A stretch of DNA of 64,000 nt from Hevea brasiliensis (GCF_030052815.1 NC_079505.1:29876287-29940286); one strand, 5' to 3'. Counted from the first letter of the stretch, positions 12,071 through 26,003 are shown. Translations and numbers: made by a program. Notes: generated by a model from the letters alone, not told the origin.

Positions 12071-15000
12071 TGTCATACCCTACCCCTTTGTAAGGCATAA
12101 CATGATCCCATAATATACCTAATAAATTACCAAACTTCACCTACTGATAACCCATTAAATACACTACAAGGGATTTTAAAACTTATCTTACTTCTTTTTA
12201 CAGTGGTGAGCATTATTTACAGGTGTTAAAAAAAAATTTTAACTGAAGTGAAACCAGATAACACATTTGAAGTATTAACAACTTCTGTAAAAATTTTAGC
12301 AGAGTGCCGTCTGTATTTTGAATAAAACAGTTCTTCAAAAACCTGTAAAAAAAACACTTCAATTATTTTGTTCAATCCCCAAACTCCAATATTCAATCAA
12401 CACAATAAGTCTCTCAACAATTGTCAACTCAAATCCACAATAATTTTCCAGTGTTTTCAAAAGCTGAGATAAAAGAATATATCATAATATTTACAAACTA
12501 AAATAATTTGCAAATTTGGTTTACAACTTTAATGTACAATTTTAATTTACAACTTTAATTTACAACTGCTCAAAACCAAGAACAATACATACATACAGTG
12601 AACATACATTACAATACAAAATGTAACATATGGTATACTCAATATATCCGATGATCTCTCAGTGTAGTACTAGCAGCCTAGCCTGCTGCCCTGTTAGTCT
12701 GTCTTCCTGCAACAGCAATGAAAAGCAATCGCTGAGCCAATGTCTCAGTGGTGCACAACATTAACAAAATTTAACTTTAAATCACAAATCATAAGTCATA
12801 TAAATAGTGGATACTTAAAACCATAGTTAAATTCAAAAGACAGGGAATGTCAATAAGAATTTAAACTCCATTTCACAATATCACAATAAATATCAATAAA
12901 TCACACACACGGCTTAACCATGTTTCAAAGTCCAATTCATCTCAAGAGCCAATGGCTGATGAGGAATAACACAACTAGCTAGCAATAATATGAGTTCCCA
13001 TTCTATTCGTCCTCAACAGGCACACACCTCAATACTTCAGCCAGAGAGGGAATTCAAAGTCAATTCGTCCCACTAGAAAAGCTAGCAAGGAATTCAATCA
13101 ATATACATGATAGCTGTGGTTTTAAACCATTTACAATGCTTTTCAATCAATAAGTATCCATCAAATATCATTCAAACAATTTTTCACAATTTAAAACAAT
13201 AATATATAAATAGTCATAATTTATTTCAATTGAAAAATTCAAAAGAAATAACTGTTGTGCACAAACCTCTGATAAATGTCTCTTAGCTCTGACTCAGTGT
13301 TTTCTTCCCCTTCCCTAAGTCTTTGCTAACTGAAACACACAATTTGAAGTGTTTCAGTACTCATTTAAACCGTCTCTAACAATAAGGCTTAATAATTAAT
13401 TTATTGAATTCTATTATTTCCTTAGTCAACCTAAGATGTTGACCCTCGATGCAGTCTAGGTGAATTAGGTTTTAATGTTACCAATATGTCACATTTGTAG
13501 CCTTTTAGTATTGGTACATGTTACCAAATTCATTTCCAAGTATGTTGCATTTTATTGCAATTTGCCGAATTTCGGTATACTAATTTGACCTAGCCAGATG
13601 ACCTAGTTCCCTCGGTTTTCGAGTTTTGGTCCAAACTAAAAACTTGTAGGTCTATGTCTTATTGCACACGGGGCAAAATTTCAGGTCATTCTGAGTTGTG
13701 TAGACCAAGTTATGGTTAATCTACCAATGCTGGACAGAATGTACCAAAATGGTAGCTTTAGGTCATTTTTAGGTCACTTTTGGTTCGGCCAGTTTTTGGA
13801 CCTAAACTTGTGCAAGCTATTTGGCTTGGTTATAGCCATTTCTGGGCTTTGGTGTCTTCATAAGAATTGTAGACATATGTCTCAGCTATTCATGGTAAAA
13901 ATTTCAGGTCAATTTGACCTATTTTGAGTGAGTTATGACCAAAATACTAACTGCTGCCCAAATAGTCAATTTTCAGGCTTTCAAAGCACTAATCCGGATT
14001 TGGTCATTTTTCAAGTTACCTTCTAGGCAGAATTTTGGTAAGCTTCCTTCATGAAAGTTGACACATTTTGTGCCTAGTTTCACCTCTAATTGGTCTTATA
14101 CCAATTGGAGCCACACACTTAAGGTTCTAAGCCAAAACATACACTGCCCTCTTACAATTTGTTCATCCTTTACCAATTACACATCCTATGCTTACCAAGT
14201 CACTCTTCCATGCCAATTCTGGTTTGTACCATAACATTAACACATTTAACAACTCATTTTTGGTCATTTTGGCAGCTTATAACCATTCTCAATATGCACA
14301 CTATAACCCAGAATTTTCCTAGTCCAATTACAACAATTAAACACATGAATGCACTTCATTTACATGTCCAAATTCAAACCTTTATACACACATACATGCT
14401 GCCATCCATAACAACATAATTCAACAATATAATTCCATAAACCAAACCATGAAACAACACATTTTGTTCTTCTTCTTAAGGCTACCACAAGTTTACACAT
14501 ATCCATCAATTGCCATTTTCACTTTTTAAGCTTCCAAATCATACCTTACACATGGAATTCAAGTACAATACAATCAAACATTTAAATCATCATTCAAACC
14601 ACTATTTACATGCAAGTATAAGCTGTTCTTATTGAAGTTCCATGGCTGCCAAAATGTACCTCTCCATTAACTCATCAAACTTCAAAAATCTTTCCACAAA
14701 TCAACTACCCACAACACCCATTCAAAGTTTAATGAAACAAGAATTAAAAATACATACTTACCACTTTTGAAATTCTTCAAAACCTCACCAAAACTTAATT
14801 TTCTTGCTACCTATCTACTGCCCAAGTTGTGTAGAACAACTTTAGTGAAGGAAAATGCAAGGATCATGGCTTGAAGATGGAAGAGTGAAGCTTGCATAAT
14901 TGGCCATCCAATGAGGTTTTGAGAGTTTTTTTTCAATTCGGCAAGGTGAGTGAGGTTGAAGGAGATGAGTGATTTGCTGTCCACAATATGTTTAATGGTC

Positions 15001-15637
15001 CACTTTAGTGGAGTTAGTGGAGCACTAATAGGATTAAAAACATTTTTTTTTGTTAAACTTCCATAATTTAGTTTTTATCCCCCATTTCTTTCACTATTCT
15101 TATAATGTGTCACAATTAAATTTTTCATGACATTTCTAAATTGTAATATCATTTATTTTTAATGAAAATTTAGGTCAAAATATAACTCGGGATGTCAAAA
15201 GACCACAATGCCCCTGTTCAGGTTGCATTCCTGATTTTTTGGTAACACCAAGTTTTGTCATTTTCTCGATTTCTCATTTTTCTTTGTACTAATTAATTAA
15301 TTTTTCTTTGATATTTCTAATGATATTTATGCTTCAATAAGTCTTTAATTATGTCTTAAAAATATTTTTCAGGGTTCCTCGCTGTCCAGGGCTAGTCAAC
15401 GGTACACGCCGCAACTTCCCGGTGCGGTCACCCATCGCTATGGTTCTCAGCTCATTTAACTTGGTTACATTTCATTGCTATTATTTTTCCTTTTTTCTTC
15501 TTGTATTTTCTTTTCTTGTATTTTATTATTTTATGTCTCCTCACCCATATCTAAGTGTAGTTCTAGGCATCCTAGCTATCCGGACAACACTGGTCACAGG
15601 AACAGTAGAACGCACTACCGAACATAGGGATGTTACA
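12071..15637 (-). repeat. G1 gypsy element: 5' LTR (3567 bp)
   Basis: On the minus strand it starts TGTAACATCCC and ends GGGTATGACA, next to the PBS. It is the reference full-length A-type LTR of the window. Read on the minus strand it holds a donor-like GTGGTAAGTATG (GTAAGT at 14756-14761), a 63-nt block between AG and GT at 13267-13329, and a hairpin with stem CTGAG/CTCAG at 12732-12748. It is inserted near the start of plus-strand LTR C. The TSD should be TACGT, but its left copy is outside the window. ORFs inside (for example 13712 and 14159, plus strand) show no family resemblance. Confidence 0.92.
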
Positions 15638-16277
15638 TACGTAATCCATATGTTCCACTGTTCCGAGAACTAATGTCTACCCCAGAAGGTCGGAATGTCT
15701 AGAACAATGCTTAATTGACAGTGAGGAAGTATAAAATAATGAAATATGTGATGAGAAAAATTAAGGAAAAATAAATGAGATAAAATGTGACTAAGTTAAA
15801 CAAGCGTAACCCGTAGCGATGGGTGACCGCACCGGGAAGTTACGGTGAGGACCGTTGACAAGCCTTGGACTGCGGGGAACCCCGAAAAATATTTTCGAGA
15901 TTGAATTAATGGTCTACTGAGGTGTAATTGACATTGAAAATGTCAAAGAAAATTTAGTAAGTCAATATAAATGAAAAATGAAAATTAAAGAAATCGGCGG
16001 TACAAGGAGTAAATCAGTAGTACCGAAAAATTCAAAATACAACCCGAAGAGGGGCATTTTGGTCAATTGACAACTAGAGTTGACTCTTGACCTAAATGTC
16101 CATTAAAAATATGTAGTATTAAATTTTAAAAATTATATGAAAAATGAAATTATACATGAAATGCAATTAAGGAAAAATGAGTGGTATAATTTGGAATAAT
16201 TAAAAGTGGATTATTAAACTAATTAACCTAAGGTTAGTGGAGCATAATATATATTTTTTAACCTAAAGATAATGGGG

Positions 16278-16285
16278 TATAAAAG
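16278..16285 (+). promoter_or_regulatory. TATA box of LTR C
   Basis: TATAAAAG in a GGGG-led context, about 640 bp into the LTR and 247 bp before the donor-like GAG/GTTAGT at 16522-16530. It is the best core promoter candidate in the window and would place the U3/R border near 16310. Confidence 0.55.
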
Positions 16286-17149
16286 AGCCATAGTGGACAG
16301 ATTTCTCCACTAACTCATCTCATTTCCTTCAATTCTTCATCCATGGCCGATTTGAAGTTCTCAAGGTTCCTCCATGGATGAGTTCCAAGCAAAGCTTCAT
16401 TTCCTCATGTTCAAGCCATTATTTCTTCAAGCTCCCTTCATGAAAAATGATCCTTACACCATGGGCAACCTATAAGCAGCAAAAAGGAGAGGAAATTCCA
16501 AGGGTTTGTCAAGCTCAAGTTGAGGTTAGTGCCAGTTTTTCATCCCTTGCTTCATTAAACTTTGTTTTAAGGTTGTGATGAATTGAATTGACAAGAAATT
16601 TGAGAGAAATTGATGATTAAGGATGAAGCATGAATTTGGAAGCCATGGATTTTAAAGGAGTTTAATTTTTTTTACATGTAATTAATGGGTAATGAAGTTG
16701 ATTAGGCTTATTACATGTATTAGTAGTTTGGTGTTATGTGTATGCTTGAAATGGGTACTTTGAAGTAAGGTTGTGAAGTGTATATGGAAGATGGAAGCAT
16801 ATGTACAATTGGGCAGTCTTGTGGTTCATGGAAGAGTACTTGATTTCATGAATTTATTTGATGAATTGTGGTACTAAGGGATTAATGTAGGTGTATGTAA
16901 ATTATTGTGAGAATTTCATGTATTAGTTAGGTGATTTCATGTGTAAATTATGTGAACTTTGACTTTGTGAATTAGGATTGTATTTGGTGTATTAAGGATT
17001 GGTATATTCTGCTCAAAATGACCATAATGAGATGTGATGAATGATTAAGTAATGTGATGAATCCAGAATTTAGGCATGGGAATTAAAGGATTAGGGATTT
17101 GAATATGTATGGTTTGTGTATTTGAAGAATTTTATGAAGACAGTATGCT

Positions 17150-18610
17150 TGTGGAGCTATAACCCTAATTGTGTGGCCCCAATTGGTATGAGGCTAATTG
17201 GAGATAAAATTAGACATATAATGAACTAACTTTCATGTAGAAGCCTTACCAAAAATCTGTCCAGAAAGTGATTCAAAAAGTGACCTAATCCGGAATAGGT
17301 AACTTGGCAAATCCAGAATTTAACCATATGAACAGTAACTAGTATTTTGGCCATAACTCACTCAAAACAGGTCCAAATGACCTGAAATTTATATCATTAG
17401 AAAGCTTAGACATAGGGCTACAACTTTGGTAGAGACCACCACTCCCAGAAATGCCATTAAGCAAGTCAAATTGATTGCCTAAGTTGGGTTACAAAAACTA
17501 GCCGAATTGACTTTGACTTAAAAATGACCTAATTGTGCAATATAAGTCCAACTTAACCAACCATAGTAAAGTGACCATATCTTGGTCTACATAGCTCCAA
17601 ATGACCTGAATTTTATACCAATGGAAAGCTTAGACATAGGGCTTCACAGAACCCAAAAATGTCATTTACTAAGTCAAATTGTTTGCACAAGTTGAGGTAA
17701 CAAAACTGTCCAGAACCATTGCAACCCATAATTTGACCATTTGAACAGTAGTCACTCATTTGACCATAACTCACTCAAAATAAGTCCAAATGACCTGAAA
17801 TTTATATCAATGGAAAGTTTAGACATAGAGCTACAACTCTTATGAAGACACCAAAACTCAGAAATGACCAGAACTAAGTCAAATTGCTTGCCCAAGTTAG
17901 GGTACTAAATCTGCCATAATTGAACTTGACCTAAAAATGACCTAAAGTTGCATTGAAAATGCAATCTGTCTAGCTTTAGTACATTGACCATATCATGGTC
18001 TATATATCTCAGAATGACTTGAAATCTGTGCCAAAAGTTCAATAAGATATAGAGCTACAAATTTGTTCCTTTGACCAGAAGCTAAAAACAAATGGAAATA
18101 GGACATTTAGCTAGACCAATCTAGCACACTAAATCTGGAATTGGTATAATTGACCATTAAGTCCAGAAAATTCAAATAGGCATATCTCCCACAAGAAGTA
18201 TCCAAATGTAATGAGCCATACCAATCTGGAAAGCTAAGAAAGAGACTTAAAACTTTTTTTTAGGAAACTTCCTCAAATTATAAATGTATAAGGCCAGAAT
18301 TTAAGGTCAAAACCATTGACCTAATTGAGGACTATGCCAATATAGGACCTTTGAGTCCAAGTCAACAATTTGACTATAAATAATTCTATAAGACTTGACA
18401 AATTACAAGTAAAATTTCTAAATGACTATAAGACATAGGGCAACAAATCCTATGAAGCACACTAGGCCTAAATATCATTATAAGCAATCCAAATAAAATA
18501 GAAAAGTCCAGAATCAAAATGACTACTAAGGGAACCAAAATTCAGATTCGACCTAGTTATGGTTAATTGACCATAACTTGAGTTATACAACTCAAAATAA
18601 AGTAATTCAA
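17150..18610 (+). repeat. Degenerate internal repeats in LTR C
   Basis: Repeats of a module of about 200 bp with the core GACCATAACTC, then TCCAAATGACCTGAAATTTA, then GAAAGCTTAGACATAGGGCT. Cores are visible near 17350, 17570, 17760, 17990 and 18550. The same module occurs in one to three copies in the other LTRs in both orientations. Confidence 0.7.
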
Positions 18611-20248
18611 AAAGAGAATTAAAGAAGACACAGTAAGAAACAATTTGATGAAGAGAATTTTACTAATTTCACCCTATAGTCTGACTTAATGGAATAGTAA
18701 CCATTAGCTATGAAATCTGAAAATTTGGAATCACATATAATTAGCCTTGAATTAAGTTTGGAAATCAATGCCAACGAGTATAAACTCAAAATGAGGAATC
18801 CTAGTGCAACTAGAACCAACATATATGTTCAGTGTGGAAAAGTCAACATTTATGTTTGACTAATAATGTAAATAAGAAACATAATGACTTAATAAATCAC
18901 ATGAAAGTACGAATTGGACATTAGTCCTTATTATCAGAAACAAGAAAAATGCTTTGAGCACAATGGTACTTCAGAATAATTGATAGGAAATGTGATCTGT
19001 CTGATGAACTGCTGAATAATTATGACATGTTGATACTAGAATCAACCTATCCATGATGCATAAAAAGGTCAATAATTTTGTTAACCAGTGAAAGGCACAA
19101 TGACCTATAAACCCTAAAAATAAAGAATTAAATATTTAAGTTTGTAAATGCCCTAGTATTGCCTAGTTGAATAGTTTGGACAGGTTGGCATGCCAACAGG
19201 GTTCTGACAGCTGTTCTGTAAATAGCTTCACACCGTACTGTGTTTTCTGGCTTATTATGCCATACTATGATTTTAATAGCCTATGGCTATACGGATTGTG
19301 TTATTATACTCGGCTTAATGCCTAATTGATTATATGGCTTTTTAGCCATACTATTTGCACACCGGGAGATACTTTGTAACCGATGGTGTGACGACCCGAG
19401 GTACTAGGTACCCAGTGCTAGTATATCCGTTTATCCAATTTGGTCAGTGTATAGGCTACACGGACAGTTAATTAAAATATTATTCAATTCAAGCAGTTAA
19501 GTATAATGAAATTTCAATACAATTAAATTAAGTATTGAATGAAATGAGGAAAAGAGATTAGCAATAGAAACATAACAAAAATACAATTTGCAGAACCATA
19601 AAGACTTAAAATACAATATAGTTAGAATAATTTGTATACTGAGTATATTTACTGAAAGCTTATAAACTAAGCACTTCTAAAGAGGAATAAACTAGTATAT
19701 AAGATAGCTAATACTGGAAATACCATACTAAATTAAATTGATTCCTAAGTATCCGAATTATGATTTATTTATTTCTTTATTTGTATATATTATTTCTTAT
19801 TATAATATTGCACCACTGAGCAGAAATGCTTAGCGCGATGGAATTGTTTCCTCGCACAGGTACTAAAGGTAAAACCAGTAGACAGTTGACTGAGATTTTT
19901 AGAGTCTAGATCTGCAGTAGTGTCAGAAGAGTTCAAGGTTGTCACCTCCTCAACAATACATGTAGATAGGGCTCATATTTACACATGTTATGTATTTTAT
20001 TCATTCTAAGTATATTGTAAATTATTTGTATATCCTGTACTTGATAAACTTATGTAATTAGTTGGCAAATTATGTAAGATAATGAAATGTAAGAATTTTG
20101 ATATATGAGTTAAGCATCTGATCATGATGATCCTGATTGAGATTGAGTATGAGAAATTCTAAGACTGATTATGAGTTGAGAATTTGAGTATATATTGAAA
20201 TTGTTTTTGGCAGGTTCAGAAGAACTGTTAGTCCAAATTACTACAGGC

Positions 20249-23200
20249 TGTGACACCCCTTACCCGTCTACATTGTAGCCGAGCAAGCTATGTCACACGG
20301 TGTACCGGCACACTCTATTTTACCTTAATTAATTTTTATCATGGTTTTGAATACAATTTGTGAAATATAATTCATTTAAGCCATTTATCGAAATTATTAT
20401 TTATTTGAGGTTCTGAAAATTTTAAAGAAAATCCGGCAGAGTACTGGCTAAAAATGGAGAAAACAGTTCTTCGGAACCTGTTAAAAACACTTCCAAATAA
20501 TTTCCAAACAATCCCAACTTTAATTCATCAACAGAGTCTCAATATCAAAATCTCAACATTGCTCAGTTTCAGTTCTCAATCATCATTTCTCAGGGTTCTC
20601 ATATATAAACAACAATTAAATACTCAAATTACTTCCATACATAACCATAACTTTCATTATTTACATGAACATCAAAATACATTACATAAATCCAAATACA
20701 TATGAGAAAATAAAAATTTAGTTACAAAATACCAAAATGACACCTAGTGTCCTACCAATGCACTGCAGAAGTTGAGGTGACACGGATCATGCGAAGCTGC
20801 GGGATGGACTCACCCGATCTGCGGTCTCTTGGGCTCACGATCAGTATCTCCGGATTACCTCTGGCGTGGCAAAAGCAACACGCTAAGCAATAATGCTTAG
20901 TGGTGCAATAATAAAATAAAAGAAAATAGCAAAAAATAAATATGTAGTGAATGTATATGTTTTATTTGTTTTGAATTTGTATATCATTAACTTTGTCCAC
21001 TTTTATTCATTTGGTTGCCCAAGTAACCTACACTAGGCATCGGATGGATAAATGGGTAAGCCGCACTTTGGGTATCAAGTACCTCGGGCCATCACACCAT
21101 CGGTCACATATGCATCTCGGTGTGCAGAGCGACTAACAAGCTGTGATAACATCAGGCACAAGGCCAAAGCTCAATACAAGGTCAGAATGACTAAAAGCCA
21201 TAAAATCACAGAATGACATATTGCCATGTGCAGTACTGCTAACTGAACCCTATTGCCATGCCAAACTATCCAAACCAATCTTGTTAGGTATACTAGGGCA
21301 TTTGAAACTTTTAAACTCTTCAATTTGTGAATTTCAAGTTTTAGTGTCACTATTCACCTCATTGGTCAACAAAAATGTTGACTTTTGGATAGAAAATATG
21401 TACATTGACTTTGGCACTCCCAACATACCACATTTGGCATTCAAAACTAGTTGGCATTAAGCATTTATACCATTTCAAAGTTTAAACCAAGGGAAGTAGA
21501 ATTTTCAGTTTTTGAAGCCTAAGTTTACTATTCCATTAAGCACTGTTGCAGTAGGAATTTGAAGAAATGGCAAACATGAAAATTGTTCCTTATTTTGTCT
21601 AGTTGAATTTCCTTTTTTGAATCACTCCATTTGGAGTTTTGTAGCTCCAGATATGGTCCCAAAACCACAGCTGGCCGGATTGCCAAAACTGCAGAATTAC
21701 CATATCTACAGTACCATGAACAGTGACTGTGATTGCATTTTTGAATTGGTTCTGGTCCTAATTTGGGGTAGGTTCCTTCATGAAAGTTGTTTGTCTATGT
21801 CTTAACTTGTTGCTGTAAAAATTTCAGGTCAATTTAACAAATCTACAGTGAGTTATGGCCAAATGAACAGTTACTGTTCATTTGGTCATTTCTACAGGTG
21901 CTATTGCAGGGTATCCGGATTGGGGCCAACTTTTGGTCCTCTTGCTTTGGTCTTTTGGGCATGGTTTCTTCAGCAAAAATGTGCCATTATAAGACTAGTT
22001 TCATGTCCAATTGCCCAAACACCAATTGGACCAACACAGCCAAAGATATGGCATTCCAAGTGGACTGAAATTTTAGTCACCCTGCTGCACTCACAAGGCA
22101 GCACACTCATTCACTTTGCCATACTACATTTCAGTCCAATTTATGGTTAACTTACCTAAAATGGTCACTAATTGACCATTAAAATGTTCTCTAACAATTT
22201 CCTAAGCCAAGTCAAATTTTCACTTCTCAAAACCCTAATTCCCATCTCCATTTCACACTAGTTACCCTAGTTAACTAGTTAAGTCATTATCCACATAATT
22301 ATGTACTTCAAATATGATCTCTAGTCCACTTTAAGTCCATCAAAACACTCCATTATTGTTCCTTCCATAAGGCTGCCGAAATTCATGTGCACATACACAT
22401 GAGTTTTTGTCCATTTAGATTACAATTTCTTAGTAAATTCAAGTCCCTAATCATGAAATTAAAGAGTTTTAGGGATATAGATGCACTAACCTGAATTTAG
22501 CCAATCTCCAAGAGTTGAAAAGCTCCACTCTTCTCTTCCTAATGGCTGCCTAGAGGTTGTTTAAGGTGTGGGGTAAAATTTTAATGAAGAGAGGTTAGGG
22601 TTTTGTGGTGAAACAAAGTAAGAATCAAGCTTGGGAAGTGAGGTTTAATGGAGGTTGAGAGAGGGAGAGAGAGGCTGCCGTTTGATGAAGGAAGAAGAAC
22701 AGATTTTTTTGTTTCAATTTTGCCTCATTTTCCCTTTTTAATGAAATTGCTTGATTGTCATTGGTGGAGAGAAAGTTTAATGACATCATGTGATGTCAAA
22801 AGTCCCATTTTTTTCATTTTTCTTTTCTTTTGTTTTCTACTTAATTCCAATTCAATTTTTAGTAATGTTTATTCATATTTTATGTCATATTAATTATTTA
22901 CTCAACTGGACAAGTCGGCCAAAAATCACCTCTGAAGGCGAAAGACCAAAATGCCCTCCGTTTGGCTCAACGGGTCAAAATTGTCTGTATCGATTGAAAA
23001 TTTTTTCTAGGTATTTTCTTGGCATTCTAATGCCATAGGAACCTCAATGACCCTTCTCTGGAGTCCCAAAAATTATTTTATAATTTTTCCCCCGAGTCTA
23101 GGGCTCCTAGTTGCTTTTCTTATTAATATTTGAGTTAATTATGGTCCCTCACTTTGATTTAAATATTTTTCTGGACGTTCTAGCTGTCCGGACCGACACC

Positions 23201-23250
23201 GGTCACCGGAACAGTAGAATGTACGGAGTTGTTACCAGGAGGGTGTTACA
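20249..23250 (-). mobile_element. Solo LTR B2 (B-type) in LTR C, TSD CAGGC
   Basis: A 3002-bp minus-strand LTR. Its right end gives TGTAACACCC on the minus strand and its left end gives GGGGTGTCACA. CAGGC flanks it at 20244-20248 and 23251-23255. It is a close relative of B1, with long shared blocks: the twin hairpins (stem 1 at 20883-20900; stem 2 GCGTG/CACGC on the minus strand), the ACATCAGGCACAAGGCC region, and a minus-strand TGATGTCA-rich tract near 22780. No coding sequence. Confidence 0.93.
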
Positions 23251-23463
23251 CAGGCACTCTACTAGATTGTCATTAAAATTTTTGAATTTTCCAAATTAGT
23301 CAGATTTTGATTAAACAGTAAAAATAGCCTAAACCTCAGATAAAGTTTTTGAACAAGTAAATCAAGAACTATAATGAAATCAGATAAGATCAGGTGCTCT
23401 GGCACTCCGTGTGACACGCCTTGCTCGGCTACACTGTAGACGGGTGAGGGGTGTTACATTTAG

Positions 23464-23475
23464 TGGTATCAGAGC
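23464..23475 (+). other. Primer-binding site of the LTR C element
   Basis: TGGTATCAGAGC, complementary to initiator tRNA-Met, 5 bp after the LTR end at 23458. The leader that follows (GGTTTAGGCGTT, GAGGTGACACTAATGC) matches the G2 leader, tying this element to the B/G2 family. Confidence 0.9.
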
Positions 23476-23600
23476 ATGGTTTAGGCGTTCCTAGGCACAG
23501 ATAATTAGAAAGAACTAGTGTTCATACACGCATTGCATTCATAAGAGTCGAGGTGACACTAATGCTGATCTGTTTACTTTTGATTATTCAAAGTTAAGTT

Positions 23601-23669
23601 ATGGACTCAGAGTCGCAGAGGGCATTAGAAAAAGAAGTAAAAAACCTAGTTCATGAGGTTATAACGTAG
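23601..23669 (+). pseudogene. Gag start of the LTR C element, truncated
   Basis: ATG at 23601 opens MDSESQRALEKEVKNLVHEV and stops after 22 residues. The first residues match the G2 gag start (MDPASQRAVDEEVE), so this is the gag N-terminus of a related gypsy element. Seven bases after the stop another LTR (LTR E) begins, and the rest of the element does not reappear anywhere in the window. Confidence 0.8.
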
Positions 23670-23953
23670 TGACTATGTGACACCCCTTACCCGTCTATAG
23701 TATAGCCGAGTAAGATATGTCACACAGTGTACCAAAACACCCTATTTTATCTCAATCATTTTTATTCTTCCTTAATTTATTTTTATCATAGTTATGAAGT
23801 ACAATATATTTCATTTAAGTCATTTATTGAAATTATAATTTATTTGAGGTTCTGTAAATTTTATAGAAAATCCAGTAGAGTGCCGGCTAAAAATGGATAA
23901 AACAGTTCTTCGAAACCAATGAAAAACACTTCCAAAAATTTCAATCAATCCCA

Positions 23954-26003
23954 TGAAGGAACGGAAGCGTGAAAAACACAAGATTATACCATTGAATTCA
24001 AAAATTTTCACCTAGGGTCACATGCACCATGCAAGATTTATTTTTATCTATTTGATTTCAATGATAAATAACATATTAAAACTCTTTTAATATGTTTTTG
24101 GATCTGTATTTGCCATTTAAAATTTTAAAATTAATCAGATTAATTTTAGAACCCTAGATTAAATCAAGAACGATTACACTAACCTCTTGATGTGCCTTTG
24201 AGATTTGTCTTCAGGACACCAGATGTTGTCCCTCTAGCTTGTCCACACCAAGAACACCTATGGCAGCCCTTGAATAGCTTCTAAAGCTTTTTCTATTAAT
24301 TAGAAAATCAAGTTCTACCTTTTAAGAGATTAAAGATGTAAACAGGACACTAGAAACAATTTCTAGTGTTCTTAATTCAAGAGATTGATGGCTAATCTCT
24401 TTGAATTGATGAGAGATGAAGAGAAATAGCTGGAGAGGCTCAAAGTGGCGTGACATATGAGAGGAGAGGCTGCTGGTTATGTTTTCTTTTCATAACCACA
24501 CTTAAATAGCTAGGTTAACACATTAAACCCTAGCCACATGTCACCTTTTGATTAGCTCTAGGTTTAAGTGACCCAATCACATTGTGCCAAGTGTCAAACC
24601 TATATTTAATCTTGATTTTAATCATCTTACATGATTAAAAAAAACATTTGGCAAGCTTATGTGTTATGCCATGTGTCACCATCTCATGGTGCCACGTGTC
24701 TGAAATGACCAAAATGCCCTGTGTCTTAATTTTGAGTTCTTAACCCAAAATAATTATTTTTCTTCTTCTAATTAATTTATATCAAATATAAATTAATTAA
24801 TTAATCTCTATTAATTAATTTCTCATCAATTAAATTCATATTTAAACACTTTAAATATAAATTTAATTTATACTACACATCAATAATCTAGATTTGGTTT
24901 CAAGTCATGCTAGGCACTTTGCAATTTAATTGCAAACCAAATCTATTTAATTAATCAATTAAACTCTTTAATTAATTAATTAAATCATATTTAAATAGGT
25001 GATAACTTGTGTATGTGTGTGACTTACTAGGCTCATCACTAATTGGCAATGAGACATGATATCAACTCTTAATATGATCAGTACTCTTTCTTACCATAAA
25101 TGATTTCTCTTAATAATTTTATGAACCTCATAGACCATGGTTAACACCTAGCATAGCATGCCATGGCCACCCAATGAGTAATAAGGTTTACCTTAAATGA
25201 ACCTATAATCATATGTTACCATGCACTAGAATCTCTCTTACAAAATCCCAACTCAGTCATGGTTTATGTCAAACGCCATTTGCTATGAATATTATGTTCT
25301 CTTTTAATTCCAGTTCTTGATTAAAAGATTTTTCTCATCGAAACTCTTTTATAAATCTATCTGTCTGGCAGGAACTTGAAACATCAAAAACAATTAAATG
25401 AACATAGGATTTTATCTCTATTTACTTAGAACGATTCCATCTTGATCAACACCTATCTCCATATATAACTAGTAAGAGCCAACACATGCCCATATACCCA
25501 TACATAGTACAAGTATGAAAGCGATATCAAACTCAAACTACCTATATACAAGATAACGTGCTATCTCTCTAAAGATTATATGCACTAATATGATTTATGA
25601 CAAAACATTGACAGAGTAAACTCCATGTGCTTGTCATAAGTGTCACTACTTATCATTTATAAGTGCCTATCATGTTTGTCATATGGCATGAGACTCACCA
25701 TTCCATCTTATTTATATCTCATATAAATAACTTGGGAACAAACATGAATACAATCTTTACGGATAAGTCATGTCCTTATTATGAAGTATCCTCGATTGTG
25801 AACCTATTTATGATACTTTGTGCTAGAAATATTGTCACTCATATTCTTAACAACTTAAGAATAATATTTCTAACAAAATATCAATGGACCTTTTCTATTA
25901 CACATAAATATATTATGTAAACGGAAAAGTGGAAATGCCTTTTATTATTAAAATATGTACAAGATACATACTAAATGATATGCTCTAGGGCATACTACTA
26001 ACA
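23954..26003 (-). repeat. Copia1 3' LTR
   Basis: 2050 bp, ending at the polypurine tract. It matches the sister LTR at 31155-33209 almost throughout. An antisense ORF of 85 codons at 25663-25920 recurs in all three copies of this LTR family in the window. Confidence 0.95.

Larger units (their letters stand above)
15638..23458 (+). repeat. LTR C: 5' LTR of a plus-strand gypsy element, mosaic
   Basis: About 4.8 kb after removing nested B2, with the first bases cut off by G1. It ends GGGGTGTTACA and is followed at once by a PBS and gag start, so it is a 5' LTR. The first ~3.3 kb match A-type LTRs such as A2 (shared CTAGAAC, ATAAAATAATGAAATA, ACCGCACCGGGAAGTT). From about 18.9-19.1 kb onward it matches B-type LTRs (GGCATGCCAACAGGGTT, ACCGGGAGATAC, CGGGTGAGGGGTGTTACA). 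A TATA box is at 16278, a donor-like site at 16525, hairpin 1 at 19816-19833 and an acceptor-like CAG at 20211. The body at 17150-18600 is built of degenerate repeats. Confidence 0.85.

Noticed and set aside
23464..23475. TGGTATCAGAGC strings resembling a tRNA-Met end (also 12051, 31141, 48122)
   Set aside because: They are primer-binding sites beside LTR ends; no tRNA body is present.
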